Source: Aspidiotus rigidus
Taxonomy: Eukaryota > Arthropoda > Insecta > Hemiptera > Diaspididae
Direction of reading: 5' to 3'
Assembly (NCBI GenBank): GCA_035079385.1
Contig: JAVHKY010000053.1
Location: 4,588,001-4,652,000, forward strand
Length of the DNA: 64,000 bases
The notes below the pieces were generated by a model. The model did no database searches. It was not told the origin of the DNA and saw only the letters and a list, made by a program, of their open reading frames with translations. Below are positions 33,501 to 45,610 of this stretch, one piece after another. Position 1 is the stretch's first letter; each line of letters opens with the position of its first letter. The position numbers were made by a program, and so were the translations under genes.

Positions 33501-36500
33501 TATAACTGGATTGAGCAACTATAAAAATACATTGAAAAAATGATTTTCATTTATTTGGCTCGGTCAGAACATTTTTTTCCTGATACTCTGTTTAAGTGCG
33601 ACCAAGGTCATTGACGACGTCATCAAGCATGACGAATAATCGTACCAGTTTTTTGTGACGAATTCCCAGGATTAGTTCCAGTCAAAGCCCTTCCAAAATT
33701 CGTTACGAAAATGACGAGACGGTTTTCCTACAGAGCAGTCCCACGAAAAATACTCACGATGGATAAAAAATAGCGGGTGGCACAACTTTGAGCTTTTTTA
33801 AAAACTGCAAGGCGTAGCCAATGTTGTTGTTGAACATGTTCCTAATGAAAGAAACTTACTCTTATGAAGTAGGAAGATGGATTTTCATTTGAGAATGAGA
33901 TATGCGACATCCAGTATGGTGAAAATTAGGGGTATTAGATTGAATTTTTTCTTTTCATTGAGGTCGATTTATTTACAATAACGCTAAAATCAGTCAATTC
34001 CATGAAGTCACCTGCGGAGGGTGGTTGATCTTTCAGAATGGTTACTGAAAGTCTGCGAAAGTATTGATAACTCAAAGTAAGTTTGATATTTCTTTCAAAA
34101 CTGCAGGGCTCACCCTACATTAGACGTTCATAGCAAGTATTGATCCCCTCTCTCCGAAACGACAGGTTGTAACATTTTGCTTTGGCCGCACGCGCAAGGA
34201 GCCACCCTTAACCATTCCTACACCGATATTGCCTTGTAAAACAAGTCAACAATTCGCTGTCACGATAGTAATCGATTTCGAAACGTCGAATTACAATTTA
34301 ATAGAGGTTAACGGATTATTAACTTTTCTTTCATCTACTTTTCATCCGCTGAAGAAAAAAAAAGAGTTTCTTTCGATTATACACCTGCAACTTGTTATAC
34401 TATCTTTCGAACGGGCTCCTATATAGGCATCCATTTTTCATATATTCTCGTATTAGAAAACGTATCACAGATGATACGAGAAGGAGAAGAAAAAAGAGAG
34501 AATCGAGTCGCAAATTACAAATACTTATACCGTAGTACGCGATCGCTTAACATGTTGATCCTGATTTATGGGCGAATGTCGCCACGACCAACATGTTGAA
34601 ACAGCGACTAGATTTTTGCTACGTACAGTACATACAAATATTAGGCTTCCCAAATATCAACGCTTAATTGGGATCGATGCGAACGAGCGAAACCGCATTC
34701 CAATGGTAATAGCTAACACTAAAATCCAGTACTAGTTAAAGATGAAATAAAATTTAAAAAAAAAGAAAAAAACAAAACAAAACAAAAACCGAAAAAACTT
34801 AAGGGGGAGAAGAAGAAATTGCATCACCGCGTAACGTAAGCCGATACAGACGACATAGTCCGTAATTAGGGGAGAGGAGCCTACGTAAACATCTCTCGGC
34901 TTAATTGAATAATAAAATATACGGGTTACAAGGACGTAGCAGCCCTAGTCATACATCTCGGAGAAGGAGGAAGCGTATTATTGTGATAACGAGAAACGCT
35001 TGCGTATGGTGTTTTTTTTTCCTTGACCATGGTCATAGGTGTCGATTTCCTCGAAATAACTGGAACGTCCCTCCTCTTCCCCTCGAATGTATTTTGAGAG
35101 TCGGTTAATTTTCTCAGAATGATAAGCGAGAAGAAGGAAACGCGTACACTGTTTATACTTCGAAAAATCATCATTTCTAAAGCCTAATAAAAAATGAAAC
35201 ACGAAATCCGGGACGTCGATTTCATCTGGTGTCTTTCAAGCGGTTGAAGTGTTGGAAGTACGGTATATTACGGCGCCAAGAAGTCGGCCGTACCCGGTGC
35301 AACGTACATAATATAGCATTGATTTTGTAAACCAGTTGCTTTTTAAACGCGACGAAATGCAAATAACCTTGATCGGTGCATACGGCACAATATGCAAAGC
35401 TGTCCAAGCTGTTTACCCCCCCTATATACATGTATACGTTTCGATAATATCGTTTAATAATTTCAAAACGTGTCGCGATCCCTTTCTCCCAAAAATTAAT
35501 GTCTTCCGAAATAAACGCTCGTTCTATTTAATTAAAACGATTTTTCAACGGAAATATTTTATTTATTTATTGATTTTTTTCATCAGTCAATATATATTAT
35601 GGTCGCTGGGAGCGAATATATATTTTTTTTTCTGGACCTCAAACCCTCCCTCGTCACCATATTGTAGCCAAATAAGTAGATTTCCGCTCCCTTCCATAAA
35701 ACGAAATAAATGAATTTTTTAATCAATTAATTCGTTACGGAAAAGAAAAACTCGCCATCCCGAAATCACAATGAGTTGAACCATCAAGACAGTGGAAGAG
35801 GTAAAGGAAATACGATCGTTAAAATTTACCAAGCGTATAAATTAAGAGTGTCGACACGGAAAAAAATTTGCAACTCGAGAAGATTGGTTTTTGAAGAATT
35901 GCAGGGAACCGGTTTATGGACCTAACGTGAAATTCTTCAAACTTTTCCTCGTTGGTATAGTAGTATATAATACTTATAGATTTGCTGAGAAAAATCCTTT
36001 CGAATCCTCTTTAAATTCACAATACGAGTAATATTTCAACATCCTTCGAGTTTACCTTCGTAATCGTATCATTCTTCTCCAACTGTACGAGAGTTAAATT
36101 CGCTATCGCAACACTCAGTCAATCTAGTAAATCTTGCCTGTTACTACTATAGACACAATTTAATTGTCAGCCCTCACTCCAGTCTTACTCTCAACCACCG
36201 CGTTGAAACGGGAGAACCTCTTTTCAAACACCACTTCTCTCACATCCACAACACAATCTACTCAACTTTCAAACTATACAAACCAGCACTCTGTCGACAT
36301 AGTTCTCTCCTCCTTTCTCTCAAGTCTCATTTATGTAAACATTTCAAATTGAAAATTTCATGAACTCCCTGGCTAACCTTTTCCCTAGACATTCGACCCG
36401 ATCACGCGAATATTCCTGTACACTATATACCGACAATTTTATTAGAAATATATTATAATATCTATCGAATTTCCGATCTAGCAGCTCCTTTTTTCCGACG

Positions 36501-36939
36501 GAACTGGATATGCACAGTCGATCCAAGGTATCGGGACTAATCTCTGATTATGGTACAGGACTTGCAAGAATTTCGACTTTCGAGCCATGTATTAGAGAAG
36601 GACTTGGAAAATTGGTCTCCGGACTTCCTCTAATCGAATTACACGGTATGAAGAAATCATTCTTACCCGCCTCAGAATCGGTCATAGGTACGCGTTTCAC
36701 CCATTCCAATCCTTTACTTGGTCAATTTTGTCCTCCCTCTCTTGCCAATGCTGCCTAAATGATCATATTTTTATATCTGTTCAACACCTCTTTTTGGGTG
36801 TCGCTCCTGGAAATATCCACCTCTCTCACTTGGTTTCTTCACGTCATCCATCATCCGTTCTTTGTATCAATTCCGACGCGGAAATCCGAGAAACTTGAAG
36901 CTCGTCAAGCTATCATCAACTAGGTACTATTCCATCAAT
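33500..36939. other. Mostly unique intronic DNA, no gene seen
   Basis: No repeat family, coding exon or RNA gene was recognised. The part at about 34500-35450 has a less skewed composition and might contain conserved regulatory DNA of cv-2, but only alignment could show that. Confidence 0.45.
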
Positions 36940-38126
36940 CAGAGTATTGCAGCCAAAAATTTCAGCTTTGACTTTTGGCTTTTGGCTTCATTCAGCTGAT
37001 TTTCGGCTGTTCTAGGTAATGATGAAACGATCAGGAGAATTGGGGCTTTGTCATATCTGTGGACCATACCTATTCCCCACTTTGTGTTTATCTCCGTCGG
37101 ATGACTGCACTAGAAGCTTCTATGCTGAACGGCTGAATTGAACCGGAACCAATCTTTCTAATCTTCGTTAATTCTTTGGCAAAACCAGCCGGGAGAGTGA
37201 AGCAGTTGAACTTGAAATTTGAACACTCAAGCTCTGAATTTTCCTACTTTGCAGGAATCAGGAAATATACAGTCTGTTCCAACGTCTGTACACAAATTTT
37301 GAAGGGGCAAAAAGGTTGCAACGCGCAACACACGCGTGGCCGGTTAGTGAAATTGACGACGCACAGCGACGTTTCAGTGTGAACGCGCCTAGACGCATCC
37401 TCCCGCACTTAAACAAAGGACGAACTCGTTCATGTATTACGAATTCTGGCTTTTGGCTCACAAAGGTTTAAATAAAGCTGAATTCAGCTTTTGGCAGTTT
37501 TGGCATTCAGCTAGCAGCAATATTCTGGCATCAATCACCACATATGAGCTCTGTTTGAGGTGTTTGCAATAAATTTACTTCCAGCAATTTGTGGCTTCTT
37601 GCTCTCCTTCAGGTAATTAATTTTCTTCTGGTTTTGTCTTGGATTATGCTCTCCTGTTTCCCTTCCTTCCTTCCTTTTTTCTTTCTGCTTCTTTTTCTCC
37701 TCCTCAGCTGTTTTTGCTCCACCATCTAACAGACCGATTCCCCAGTGAGGTCACATTGTTGATAAGAGTGAGCGATAATGAGTCCAAGTACCCATATTTG
37801 TAATCGATATTACGATCATTGGGCCAATCATCATATCGATTCTATAAGAATACACAGGGAACATTTCAACCACATACCTATTCAAAAACAAGATGTTCCT
37901 TATGTATTCGAGATCTCTATGTAGAATTTAGAAGTTCTGTGGAATTTAAATATGTGTAGCTCTGATTGCTAATGCTCACGTACTTCTTGTTTCTGAATAC
38001 TGATGAATGATTGAAACGTTCTTTGTGTGTTCTTATGGGATTCTAAAATAGCTGCCTCAAGCCAGCAGCAGAGAACAAGCATTCAATCAAAATTGAAGAT
38101 TTTGACGTCATGGGGAATCAGACTAT

Positions 38127-38557
38127 GTCACGGAGCGAACATACGAAAATATTGTAACATTACTACTCACAGATATTTTGAGGAGTCGCTGTTTCATATT
38201 ATGTAAAAAAGATTTGAATGATCGTACAAAAACCATTATAATAAAATTTCTGTGTAATTTTTATCTTTTCAATTTGCTTCTTTTCAAACTGAAGTATCTT
38301 TTTTTAAACCTTTCTCGTTATTTTTTATTTTTTATTGTCTTTTTATCTAATTGTAAGTTTTATTCCCCTTATCTATAAGTTGTATGCATATTTTTATAAG
38401 TTTTTACACTGCGAAGATTTTTATTTTATTTAATTTTTTTTCTTTTCCTTTTTCTGTGATATTTTCTTTTTCAGTTATTTCAAATATTTTCAATCTCAAC
38501 CTTTTAAACATGCTCAATTTTAAGATCTTTTTATTATCATTACTATTATTTTATATT

Positions 38558-38612
<55 letters not shown>

Positions 38613-38643
38613 TCTTTCTTTCTTTCTTGTTATTTTTAATGTT

Positions 38644-38718
<75 letters not shown>

Positions 38719-39440
38719 CTTCCTTTTTTTTTTTTTTTTTTCATTGCCGTTTCTTCCCCCCCCCTGGAGTGTCACGGAGCAAACATACAAAAATATTGTA
38801 ACATTACTACTCACAGATATTTTGCGCAGTCGCTGTTTTATATTGTGTAAAAAAGATTTGAATCATCGTACAAAAACCATTATAATAAAATTTCTGTATA
38901 ATTTTTATCTTTTCAATTTGCTTCTTTTTAAACTGAAGTATCTTTTTTTGAACTTTTCTTGTTATTTTTAATTTTTTCTGGTCTTCTTATCTACTTGGTT
39001 TTATGCATATTTTTATAAGTTTTTACACTACGAAGATTTTTATTTTATTTTATTTTTTTTCTTTTCCTTTTTCTGTGATATTTTCTTTTTCATTTATTTT
39101 AAATATTTTTAATCTCAACCTTTTAAACATGCTCAATTTTATAAGATCTTTTTATTATCATTACTATTATTTTATATTTTATTTCTTTCCTTGTTATTTT
39201 TAATGTTTATTTTCTCTCTATCCCCCCCTTTTTTTTTTTTTTTTTTTTTTCATTGCCGTTTCTTTCCCCCTCCCCCGGAGTGTCACGGAGCGAACATACA
39301 AAAATATTGTAACATTACTAATCACAGATATTTCGCGCAGTTGCCGTTTTATATTATGTAAAAAAGATTTGAATGATTGTACAAAAACCATTATAATAAA
39401 ATTTCACTGTAATTTTTATCTTTTCATTTTAGACTATGAT
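38127..39440. repeat. Three tandem copies of a 0.5-0.64 kb unit
   Basis: Copies start with GTCACGGAGCGAACATAC (or GCAAACATAC) at 38127, 38771 and 39282 and share ATATTGTAACATTACTA, TATGTAAAAAAGATTTGAAT and CCATTATAATAAAATTTC. The first two continue into TTTTATTTATT and T/C-rich tracts that end with CATTGCCGTTTC before the next copy. Differences are few apart from the simple repeats. Confidence 0.87.
38555..38730. repeat. (TTTA)n and (TC)n microsatellites
   Basis: About 15 TTTA units at 38555-38612 are followed by about 30 TC units at 38650-38712 and TTTC/T runs. They lie in the first copy of the tandem unit; the other copies have much shorter tracts. The 195-codon ORF across them is low-complexity. 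Confidence 0.95.
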
Positions 39441-39454
39441 AGATGTTTCTAGTA

Positions 39455-39610
39455 CCAACCATATTTTTGATGAAAAAAACTTGTTTTCGTTTAAAAAAAG
39501 CATGTTTTCGTCAGAAAAAACATGTTTTCGCGGAAAAAACACGCTTTTGTTACAAAAAACATGTTGTTTTTTCTAAAAAACATGTTTTTATTTAAAAAAA
39601 CATATTTTCG
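39455..39610. repeat. AAAAAACATGTTTTCG minisatellite
   Basis: About seven degenerate units of 18-24 bp, followed by AAATCGCTTAATTAAGCGAA. The flanking TTAAGCG words also flank the 9186-9443 array, so both arrays probably belong to one element family. Confidence 0.75.
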
Positions 39611-40057
39611 ACTTGTTCAAGTTTTAGGCTTTTGTTTCGACTTTCGCTTATTAAATCGCTTAATTAAGCGAATGGAAAATTATTTCGCTTATCAAGTCGC
39701 TTAATTAAGCGAATGAAAAATCATTACGCTTAGGTATCTTTCACAGGTATGATACAAAGCCTCGATTCTCCTAATCATTTCCATTTGGACTTGAATTACT
39801 TTGTAATATTGATCAGCCGAAAATTAGCTAAATTCTTCTAAAAGCCGAAAGCTAGATTTTTCGAGGTCGTAAGCTCAAGCCGAAAGCCGAAGCTGAAATT
39901 TTCGGCTGCAATACTCTGTTTTAGTGTTTCTCATTATTCCTTATACACTAAGACGTCATAATTGACTGATGGAAAATTTTACACTATAAATCAATATACG
40001 TCCACTGTTTGTTATGTTGACGAGTCGTAACGACACATTAGAAAACGACGGCTTCCT

Positions 40058-40450
40058 TAACGAAGTTAAACGAGGAACGCAGGGAACCTATTTTATGAGT
40101 CAAATGGGATTTGGTAACGAAAATTGAAGAAAGCCTAGACAACGAATCTTCAGCTACATATGATAGCTCGAGAGTTGAAATTTTTCCAAGTCCCTTTCAT
40201 ATCATATACAGCTTGAGAGTCAAATTTTTTTTCAAGTCTCCCTCCTATCTTATATTGCTTGAGAGTCGAAATTTTTCCAAGTCCCCCTCCCCCTCCTATC
40301 ATTAATAGCTTGAGAGTCGAAATTTTTCCAAGTCCCTCTCCTATCATATATGGCTCGAGAGTCGAAATTTTTCCAAGTTTTTTGCTGGACGGCGGACGGC
40401 GCACGGCAAATTTCTCAAAAAGCCCCCCATAAAACAGGTTCCCTGTTAAA
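40058..40450. mobile_element. Non-autonomous element made of dispersed CTCGAGAG units
   Basis: The left end is GTTAAACGAGGAACGCAGGG then AACCTATTTTATGAGTC; the inverted right end is CATAAAACAGGTTCCCTGTT. In between are five to six copies of AGCTCGAGAGTTGAAATTTT then TCCAAGTCC and TATCATATA, and the GTGCGCCGTCCGCC block inverted. It is a compact, fairly complete example of the dispersed family. Confidence 0.7.
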
Positions 40451-40832
40451 ACGTACTGTCCGTGACGATGAGTTGACGGTTGGCGCACGGAGTCCGCTTA
40501 TACTATTTGCAAAAACAACACGTGTTTGTAAATGACTACAGCGAACAAAAACGCATCCCTGACAGCAGCCGACTAATCGTTCGCAGACTGTAGCGTAACG
40601 ATCTACCCAAAGGACTACCGCGCCATTACGTGACGAACGAGTGACTGAGACAAAGAAAAAAGTGATTTCAATACAGTCGCCCTCGCACCGTGACCCGACT
40701 CTAAAAAGATCCGAAATACCTTCAAATCACGCGATTAGCAAAAGATAAGAAATGACCAGAACTAACAATGATAGGTCAGAGAGAAGCAGACGAAGGATAA
40801 ACATATGTTAAGCAAATGATCGGGAAACTTAC

Positions 40833-40918
40833 TTTGCAAACGCAAAAGAAACAATCGATATTTTTTATCGTCCTAGGAAACACTTGAACTCCTTCGCTGT
40901 CACAGGTTTGAGTGTTAC
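40833..40918 (-). CDS. cv-2: Crossveinless-2/BMPER exon: first half of VWC1 (first exon found)
   Basis: The acceptor is a poly-pyrimidine tract ending TTTCAG, and the donor is AAA|GTAAGT. It enters in phase 1 and leaves in phase 0. It encodes NTQTCDSEGVQVFPRTIKN, then IDCFFCVCK, matching the CENEGEVLQIPF...CVC start of vertebrate BMPER VWC1. An upstream exon with the start codon and signal peptide must lie at a higher coordinate, but I could not identify it in 40919-64000. Confidence 0.9.
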
Positions 40919-43740
40919 CTGAAAAAAAAAAAGAAAAAAATCGTCAGTAATGAATAAAAAGTTCTTAACAACACTCTATAAGTTACTTCAAATTGTATGA
41001 ATTTCTAATATTATGATTTTTTTTCTCGACCCTTCGCAGTATCCACATCTCTATATTATCGTAGAAGATGAAGAAGTAATCAAATTTACCTCAGGAGAGA
41101 GGTGAGGCGTCACAAAGAGTACTTAGCGTAAAGGATATGGTATAATTATTAGATCATACTACGAAAGAATTTAGAACATTTTTTCTCATTATCAATTAGT
41201 AGCCTAATGATCGTTGCTCCCTTTGTCTTCCTTATGGGAGCCCATAGTCCATTTGGCCCAATTGACAAGATTTCTGGCTAATTGTAACGCGCTGTGGCGT
41301 CACCTGAATAAAGGTCTATTTCACGAGACATTAGCAGAGTAATGATTTTTGAAGGGTTAGAATCATTCCTTGAGTGCAACAGCTCCAGAGGCAAAACGCG
41401 GGATTTTTAGTAAGTTGTTTCAGACATTTTGTACGAAAAATTTTTCTCATTTGGGAGGTTTGTTAATATAATGCATATTTTTTCTTCTTGTCCATCTAAA
41501 TTACGAGTTTGTCTGCACTCAAAAAATCAAATTTATTGTTCATTCGAGGGCATCGATCGTTTTGCGATTACTTTGCACAAGTTCAAGCTCTCTACCGGAT
41601 ATCGATGCAGCTAATCTGCATTGCTAAATCGCACCAGAAAAATGGATTTGTCTAGTTCGGCATTTAAATATTTCCCAGGTATTCGAGTGAAGATACTTGT
41701 CGGAATAGATCAATCTCTCTTTTTCCTTTTCACGCCCCTCTTAATTGGAATTTAAAATCAATATTCTAAAAAAACGCAGTGCATAAGCGGACATATAGCA
41801 CAATATCGTAAGTGTTCCACTCCACACCGAAAAATGAGAGAATTCCGCTTCTTCTACCAGGAGTAAGAGAGTGCAACAAACAATTTAGCTAAAAGGTCAT
41901 ATCTTTCTAATTATACTAGGTAATCTAATAGAGTTCTAGTGTCGCACTCCCTCATTGAAGGTCAACCTGAGACATTAAAACCGAACGAAGGAGGGCTCGC
42001 GTTATATTTTATACCCTCGTAACGGCGAAACCATCTTCCAGAAAATAAATTTACGTCGATAAGCTGAGCGCAAATTACCCCCGTAAAAGTTATAATCTTC
42101 CGAGTTCAATCATATATACGATACCGTCTTGTGCGAACTAAACGTATTGGTGAAATATGGGTAGAGCACGATTTCCCTACGCAGTATACAGGCTATATTG
42201 TATAAATAACGCTCTATAGGCATCATAAAAATACACGCTGAGAAGAAAAAAATAATACTTCATCCTGTTGACAGGCTACACGAGTTTTCCATTACCTTTG
42301 GCAGGATTCCTGAAAGGAACCACAGCGCTACGGTATTAAAAACACTTATAAACAGTGGTACGACGGCGCTATCAAATAATGTTAGCATTTCAATTAGACA
42401 GTGACCAAACCAATAAACCCAACAATATAATAGAAAGAAAGCGACGATTGTGAAGAAATGGAATTCCGAAGGAGGCAAATTAGAAAACATCGGGTCTCTA
42501 TCTGTCAGCTCAAAACAAGAAGAAGCGCTGCTTAAAGAGATCAAAGAAAATTAGAGCGAATAAAATTCGAATGACGAAGGTAGAATTCGATTGACACGAT
42601 GCGCCTAGGAAAATTAACGAAATATATACGATACGCAACGTGTATCTTTATTAAGATCGTATCTGTTTGTATATTATACCCTTAATTTCAGATGATATGA
42701 TATGATTGACAAGTATAACAATGTCTTTTGCCTATGCCGACCTTGGATGAATTATTGATCGCGAGGATCAAGGATAAAATAATCAAAATGAGTAGAACTG
42801 ACATGTTCCAGAAAAATATACATAGGTATGCGTTCAAAACCCTTTTTCGCAAGACGCTTAGTCGCCGATGTCAGATTAATGTTTCTTAGCAGTTTGGTGG
42901 TGTTGAGCTGTGTCACCAATACCTATAATCTAAAGATCAATCTTCAGTCTGCAGCTGTCAGAATTCGCTCTTATATTTTCTCCAGAATCGAAGGTATCCC
43001 TCATCGGCTAGATTTTCACCTAATGAAAGTACCTAGGTACCAGAGATGAAGAGGCAGGTCCGCACAAGGGCTGAATAGTTGCGGACAGACGGAATGTCTT
43101 ACAAAGAAAGTGAAAGACGGATATTATAAGAAGATATCGACAAAAATATGAAGGAGAAGGGAACAAGAATTTAGACGTTGGAGAGGTCATAACTCTACAT
43201 CAGTAAGTATTTGATCCGCCAAATTCCAAATGTTAAAATGTGAAAGAGTAAAAGTTCTAACCTTTAGATAAGTTAACCACATTTTGTTAAAAAGCTAACG
43301 AGCGACATCATGTTTTCGCCAACTTTATGTGTTTCAATTGGATGACCTCAGTCACTTGATCCACTATTTGCTGGTATGAATTTCTTGAACCGTATGGAGC
43401 AGGAAATCAATGGGAAACCTTTTACCTAAATGCTAGACCGTTTCTCAACTTCATTTAAATCATACGGATATCGATTTCGCTCAATATTTTCAAGGAGGAA
43501 ACTACGTAGATCCACAGAAATGTAAAACAAAGGCAGTTGAAAGCATAGTCTTGATTTTTATAGTCATTGAGGGTTTTCGGAGGGCGAGGGGAAGTTTTCT
43601 TTTATTATTCTGTTCAATTTTCATCTCATAAACTTATTAAATAATTTGAAAAAAATCACGGGTCATTCCATTCCATACTTGAATTGTATGGTTTGAGACT
43701 TTAATATTTATATTAGGTTGTGCAAACAAACGCTAAGAAA
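40919..43740. other. Unique non-coding DNA upstream of the first visible cv-2 exon
   Basis: No gene was recognised. A 94-codon hydrophobic ORF (42260-42544, -) has a donor-like CCAAAG|GTAATG, but its phase does not fit the 40918 acceptor. The stretch 41200-41270 resembles an arm of the 6640 MITE. Confidence 0.5.
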
Positions 43741-43747
43741 TACAAAA

Positions 43748-44040
43748 AATAATGAAGTGCCAGGATCGGACAGAATACCAATGGAACTATTCAATTAGTC
43801 ATTTTTCCATGATGGAAAATTCTTGAGAAATCAGTTTACCTTGCGTCGCATACAAAGTTCTCGCAAAAACTTACAGTCCTGTCGGACGACTTCGTATTAG
43901 AGTGCCAAGATGAATTCAGAAAAGGACGCTCCTGTACGGATGCCAGCTGCACCATCAAGCAGATCATGGAACAAACAAACCGACACTATGAAAAGGCTTG
44001 GGACCAAGTGGATCAAGCCAAACTATTTGATATACTGACA
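43748..44040 (+). pseudogene. Non-LTR reverse transcriptase fossil
   Basis: Short in-frame pieces read NEVPGSDRIPMELF, then CQDEFRKGRSCTDASCTIKQ, then YEKAWDQVDQAKLFDIL. These match the RT fingers and palm of CR1/RTE-type elements (GxDxIPxELL; FRxGRSCxD; YEKAFDxV). The pieces are separated by frame changes, and nothing later in the RT is present. Confidence 0.72.
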
Positions 44041-44860
44041 AACGAAGATATGCCAAGAGTAGAGTACTTATGTATGTTCTGGCGCACTTGGCTTTTGCTA
44101 CTTTCTCAACATTTTTGAATACTTTTAAAATAAAAAAAAATTCAGCACTTTTTACGTAATTATGTTCAAAATTCTGTCTATTGCAGTTGACTCTATAGCA
44201 CAACCTACTTCTTCATCACTTCCTAATAATCTCAAAAAAAAAAATCAATTTTTCTTAAAAGAGTAAAGGTGGGGGTAAGGAATTTAAGATTTCATACTTT
44301 TATGTGGAAAATGGATGAAGTTAGGATTATCAGGACTTACACATTATGTGTATAAATTCTAGTCACCATAGACCAATTCACGCTGACGTCACAGTGTCTT
44401 TATCGCATTAAATATATCGATATTTGGGGTCAATATTTCCTTTAAAATATGGCCTGATTTTTTAAACATAGAATTTCGCATAAAAAAGAATGATGGTTCT
44501 AAAACAGCCCATTATTTTAGAAAATGAGAAATATTTTCAACATTTTCTGTGTACCGTAGAGAGCTTTCATTTGTGATATTGAACAAAGTTTTACGTTCAG
44601 TATTTGATTTATTATATACCATGTGATCGAAATGGTACATTTAAATTCACTGTTATCACTGATTATTTCAACACGTGCTGTCGTGGATCCAATTATTGAA
44701 AAGTAGATCGGAGTTTAAATCGTTTCAGTGTGTGTTATTTTAAATCAAGTGCGATAAAAGTTTATAACATGCTTTTTCGAGTTCGTTATTATTCAACAAC
44801 GAAAAATCTCCCCAGCAAGTCTTGGAAAAAAATTTCTGAATTTCATTTCTACTGAAGAAA
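44041..44860. other. AT-rich non-coding stretch; possible 5' region of the 44861 ORF
   Basis: No repeat was recognised. TTTCAGTGTG near 44724, a typical arthropod initiator word (TCAGT), lies 135 bp upstream of the ATG at 44861, with no clear TATA box. This is suggestive only. Confidence 0.35.
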
Positions 44861-45049
44861 ATGAAGTTTCTTATAATCATTCTATTCTTTTTCGTCGTAC
44901 AGTCGAGACCTTATTGCAAATGGTCCTGCATCGAATACAGGAAGCGGAGAAAAACGCATTTGATAAAAGTACGTGTAAAATGTTTAGCAACCTGCATAAT
45001 TCTAAGGCGGGCCCGAATGGTTCTTGGCCATTACAACGCATTCTGTTAG
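44861..45049 (+). CDS. Candidate small secreted cysteine-patterned peptide
   Basis: The ATG is followed by KFLIIILFFFVVQS, a textbook signal peptide with likely cleavage after Ser-15 or nearby. The rest (about 47 residues) is strongly basic (KRRK, LRRAR) and has cysteines in the pattern C-x3-C-x17-C-x3-C-x16-C. No family is recognised. Two C-x3-C pairs recall cysteine-stabilised helical hairpins, but the spacing is longer than usual. A good donor (AAAA|GTACGT) at about 44973 would shorten exon 1. The 3' end runs into dispersed-repeat sequence. It could be a small peptide gene, an exon of one, or chance. Confidence 0.35.
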   Translation: MKFLIIILFFFVVQSRPYCKWSCIEYRKRRKTHLIKVRVKCLATCIILRRARMVLGHYNAFC

Positions 45050-45480
45050 CAAACCGGCCGGACGACAGACATTTTCTCCGACCTCCTCCCCCAATACAGA
45101 AGGTTCTCTGTTAAAAACGAGGAACGTAAAGAACCTTTTCTATGTGTTCAAAAATAATACATGATATGACCCGTATTACGATAGCCCCTTCAAAAGGATA
45201 GATATGGAATGCTTTGTACACCCATTGGCTTAGCCCCTTCAATGAGCCAGATATGCAATGCTTCAAAAACCGTAAGTCCTCCTTCTATCATATACCGAGT
45301 GGACCAGAAAGATTGGGACTTTTTTGAGCCGAGTTATGTACCAAAACGTGCCAAAAAAAGACCAACTTGCCAAGATTTCTGATAGAAGAATTTGAAAACT
45401 TCACCTTTTTCGAGCTTCACAACGTTATTCAGGATTTTGTTCGGAATCAACGTTAAATCTTGACGGACAGAAGTACGCCA
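45050..45480. repeat. Element ends and foldback-terminus fragment
   Basis: CAGAAGGTTCTCTGTTAAAA then ACGAGGAACG is an inverted terminus of the dispersed family. From about 45295 a diverged copy of the foldback end (GAGTGGACCAGAAAGAT, GAGCCGAGTTATGTACCAAA) follows. The block at 45180-45280 (TAGCCCCTTCAATGAGCCAG) recurs inverted at about 56940-57130. Confidence 0.55.
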
Positions 45481-45534
45481 AAATAGTGGAACAGATTGAG
45501 GGCCAGAACTGTCGTCCATTCAATAACTAATTCT

Positions 45535-45610
45535 TCAGCCAGGAAGAAGGACTACCAATGGGATCACTGGTTTCATCGATACTGGCGAAGATACGAATAA
45601 ATGAAGACAC
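45535..45610 (+). pseudogene. Penelope-like RT motif fragment
   Basis: The frame reads FSQEEGLPMGSLVSSILAKI, the motif GLPMGSPLSPxLAxI of Penelope-like reverse transcriptases. Only this motif is preserved. Confidence 0.6.

Larger units (their letters stand above)
36940..39918. mobile_element. Inverted-repeat-bounded element, about 3 kb
   Basis: The ends are CAGAGTATTGCAGCCAAAAA (36940) and its inverse TTTTCGGCTGCAATACTCTG (39918). The homology runs about 125-180 bp inward, sharing CAGGAGAATTGGGGCTTTGT and its relatives (near 37030 and 39760). The inside holds three tandem copies of a 0.5-0.6 kb unit and a minisatellite. It may be one element or two opposed copies of the family also present at about 13700-14115. 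There is no transposase. Confidence 0.6.
24837..40832. other. 16-kb cv-2 intron dividing VWC1, full of mobile elements
   Basis: The intron splits one VWC domain between CVCK and NGQVEC, with phase 0 on both sides. It holds a MITE (26056), an R1-like fragment (26845), a giant foldback element (27955-30820), a half copy (32455), inverted-repeat element 36940-39918 and several arrays. The stretches 24.9-26.0 kb and 33.5-36.9 kb are mostly unique DNA with no recognised gene. Confidence 0.75.

Noticed and set aside
35336..35713. 125-codon plus-strand ORF in the repeat-free part of the large intron
   Set aside because: No start context, domain or splice logic supports it; the last half is AT-driven.
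38384..38971. 195-codon open frame on the plus strand, the longest short-ORF candidate in the 38-kb region
   Set aside because: It is built from T-rich sequence, (TTTA)n and (TC)n tracts giving LFIY and SLSL runs; no coding signature.
42260..42544. Hydrophobic minus-strand ORF with a donor-like CCAAAG|GTAATG as the missing signal-peptide exon of cv-2
   Set aside because: The donor would leave phase 0, but the acceptor at 40918 needs phase 1; the hydrophobic stretch is also too long and AT-driven.
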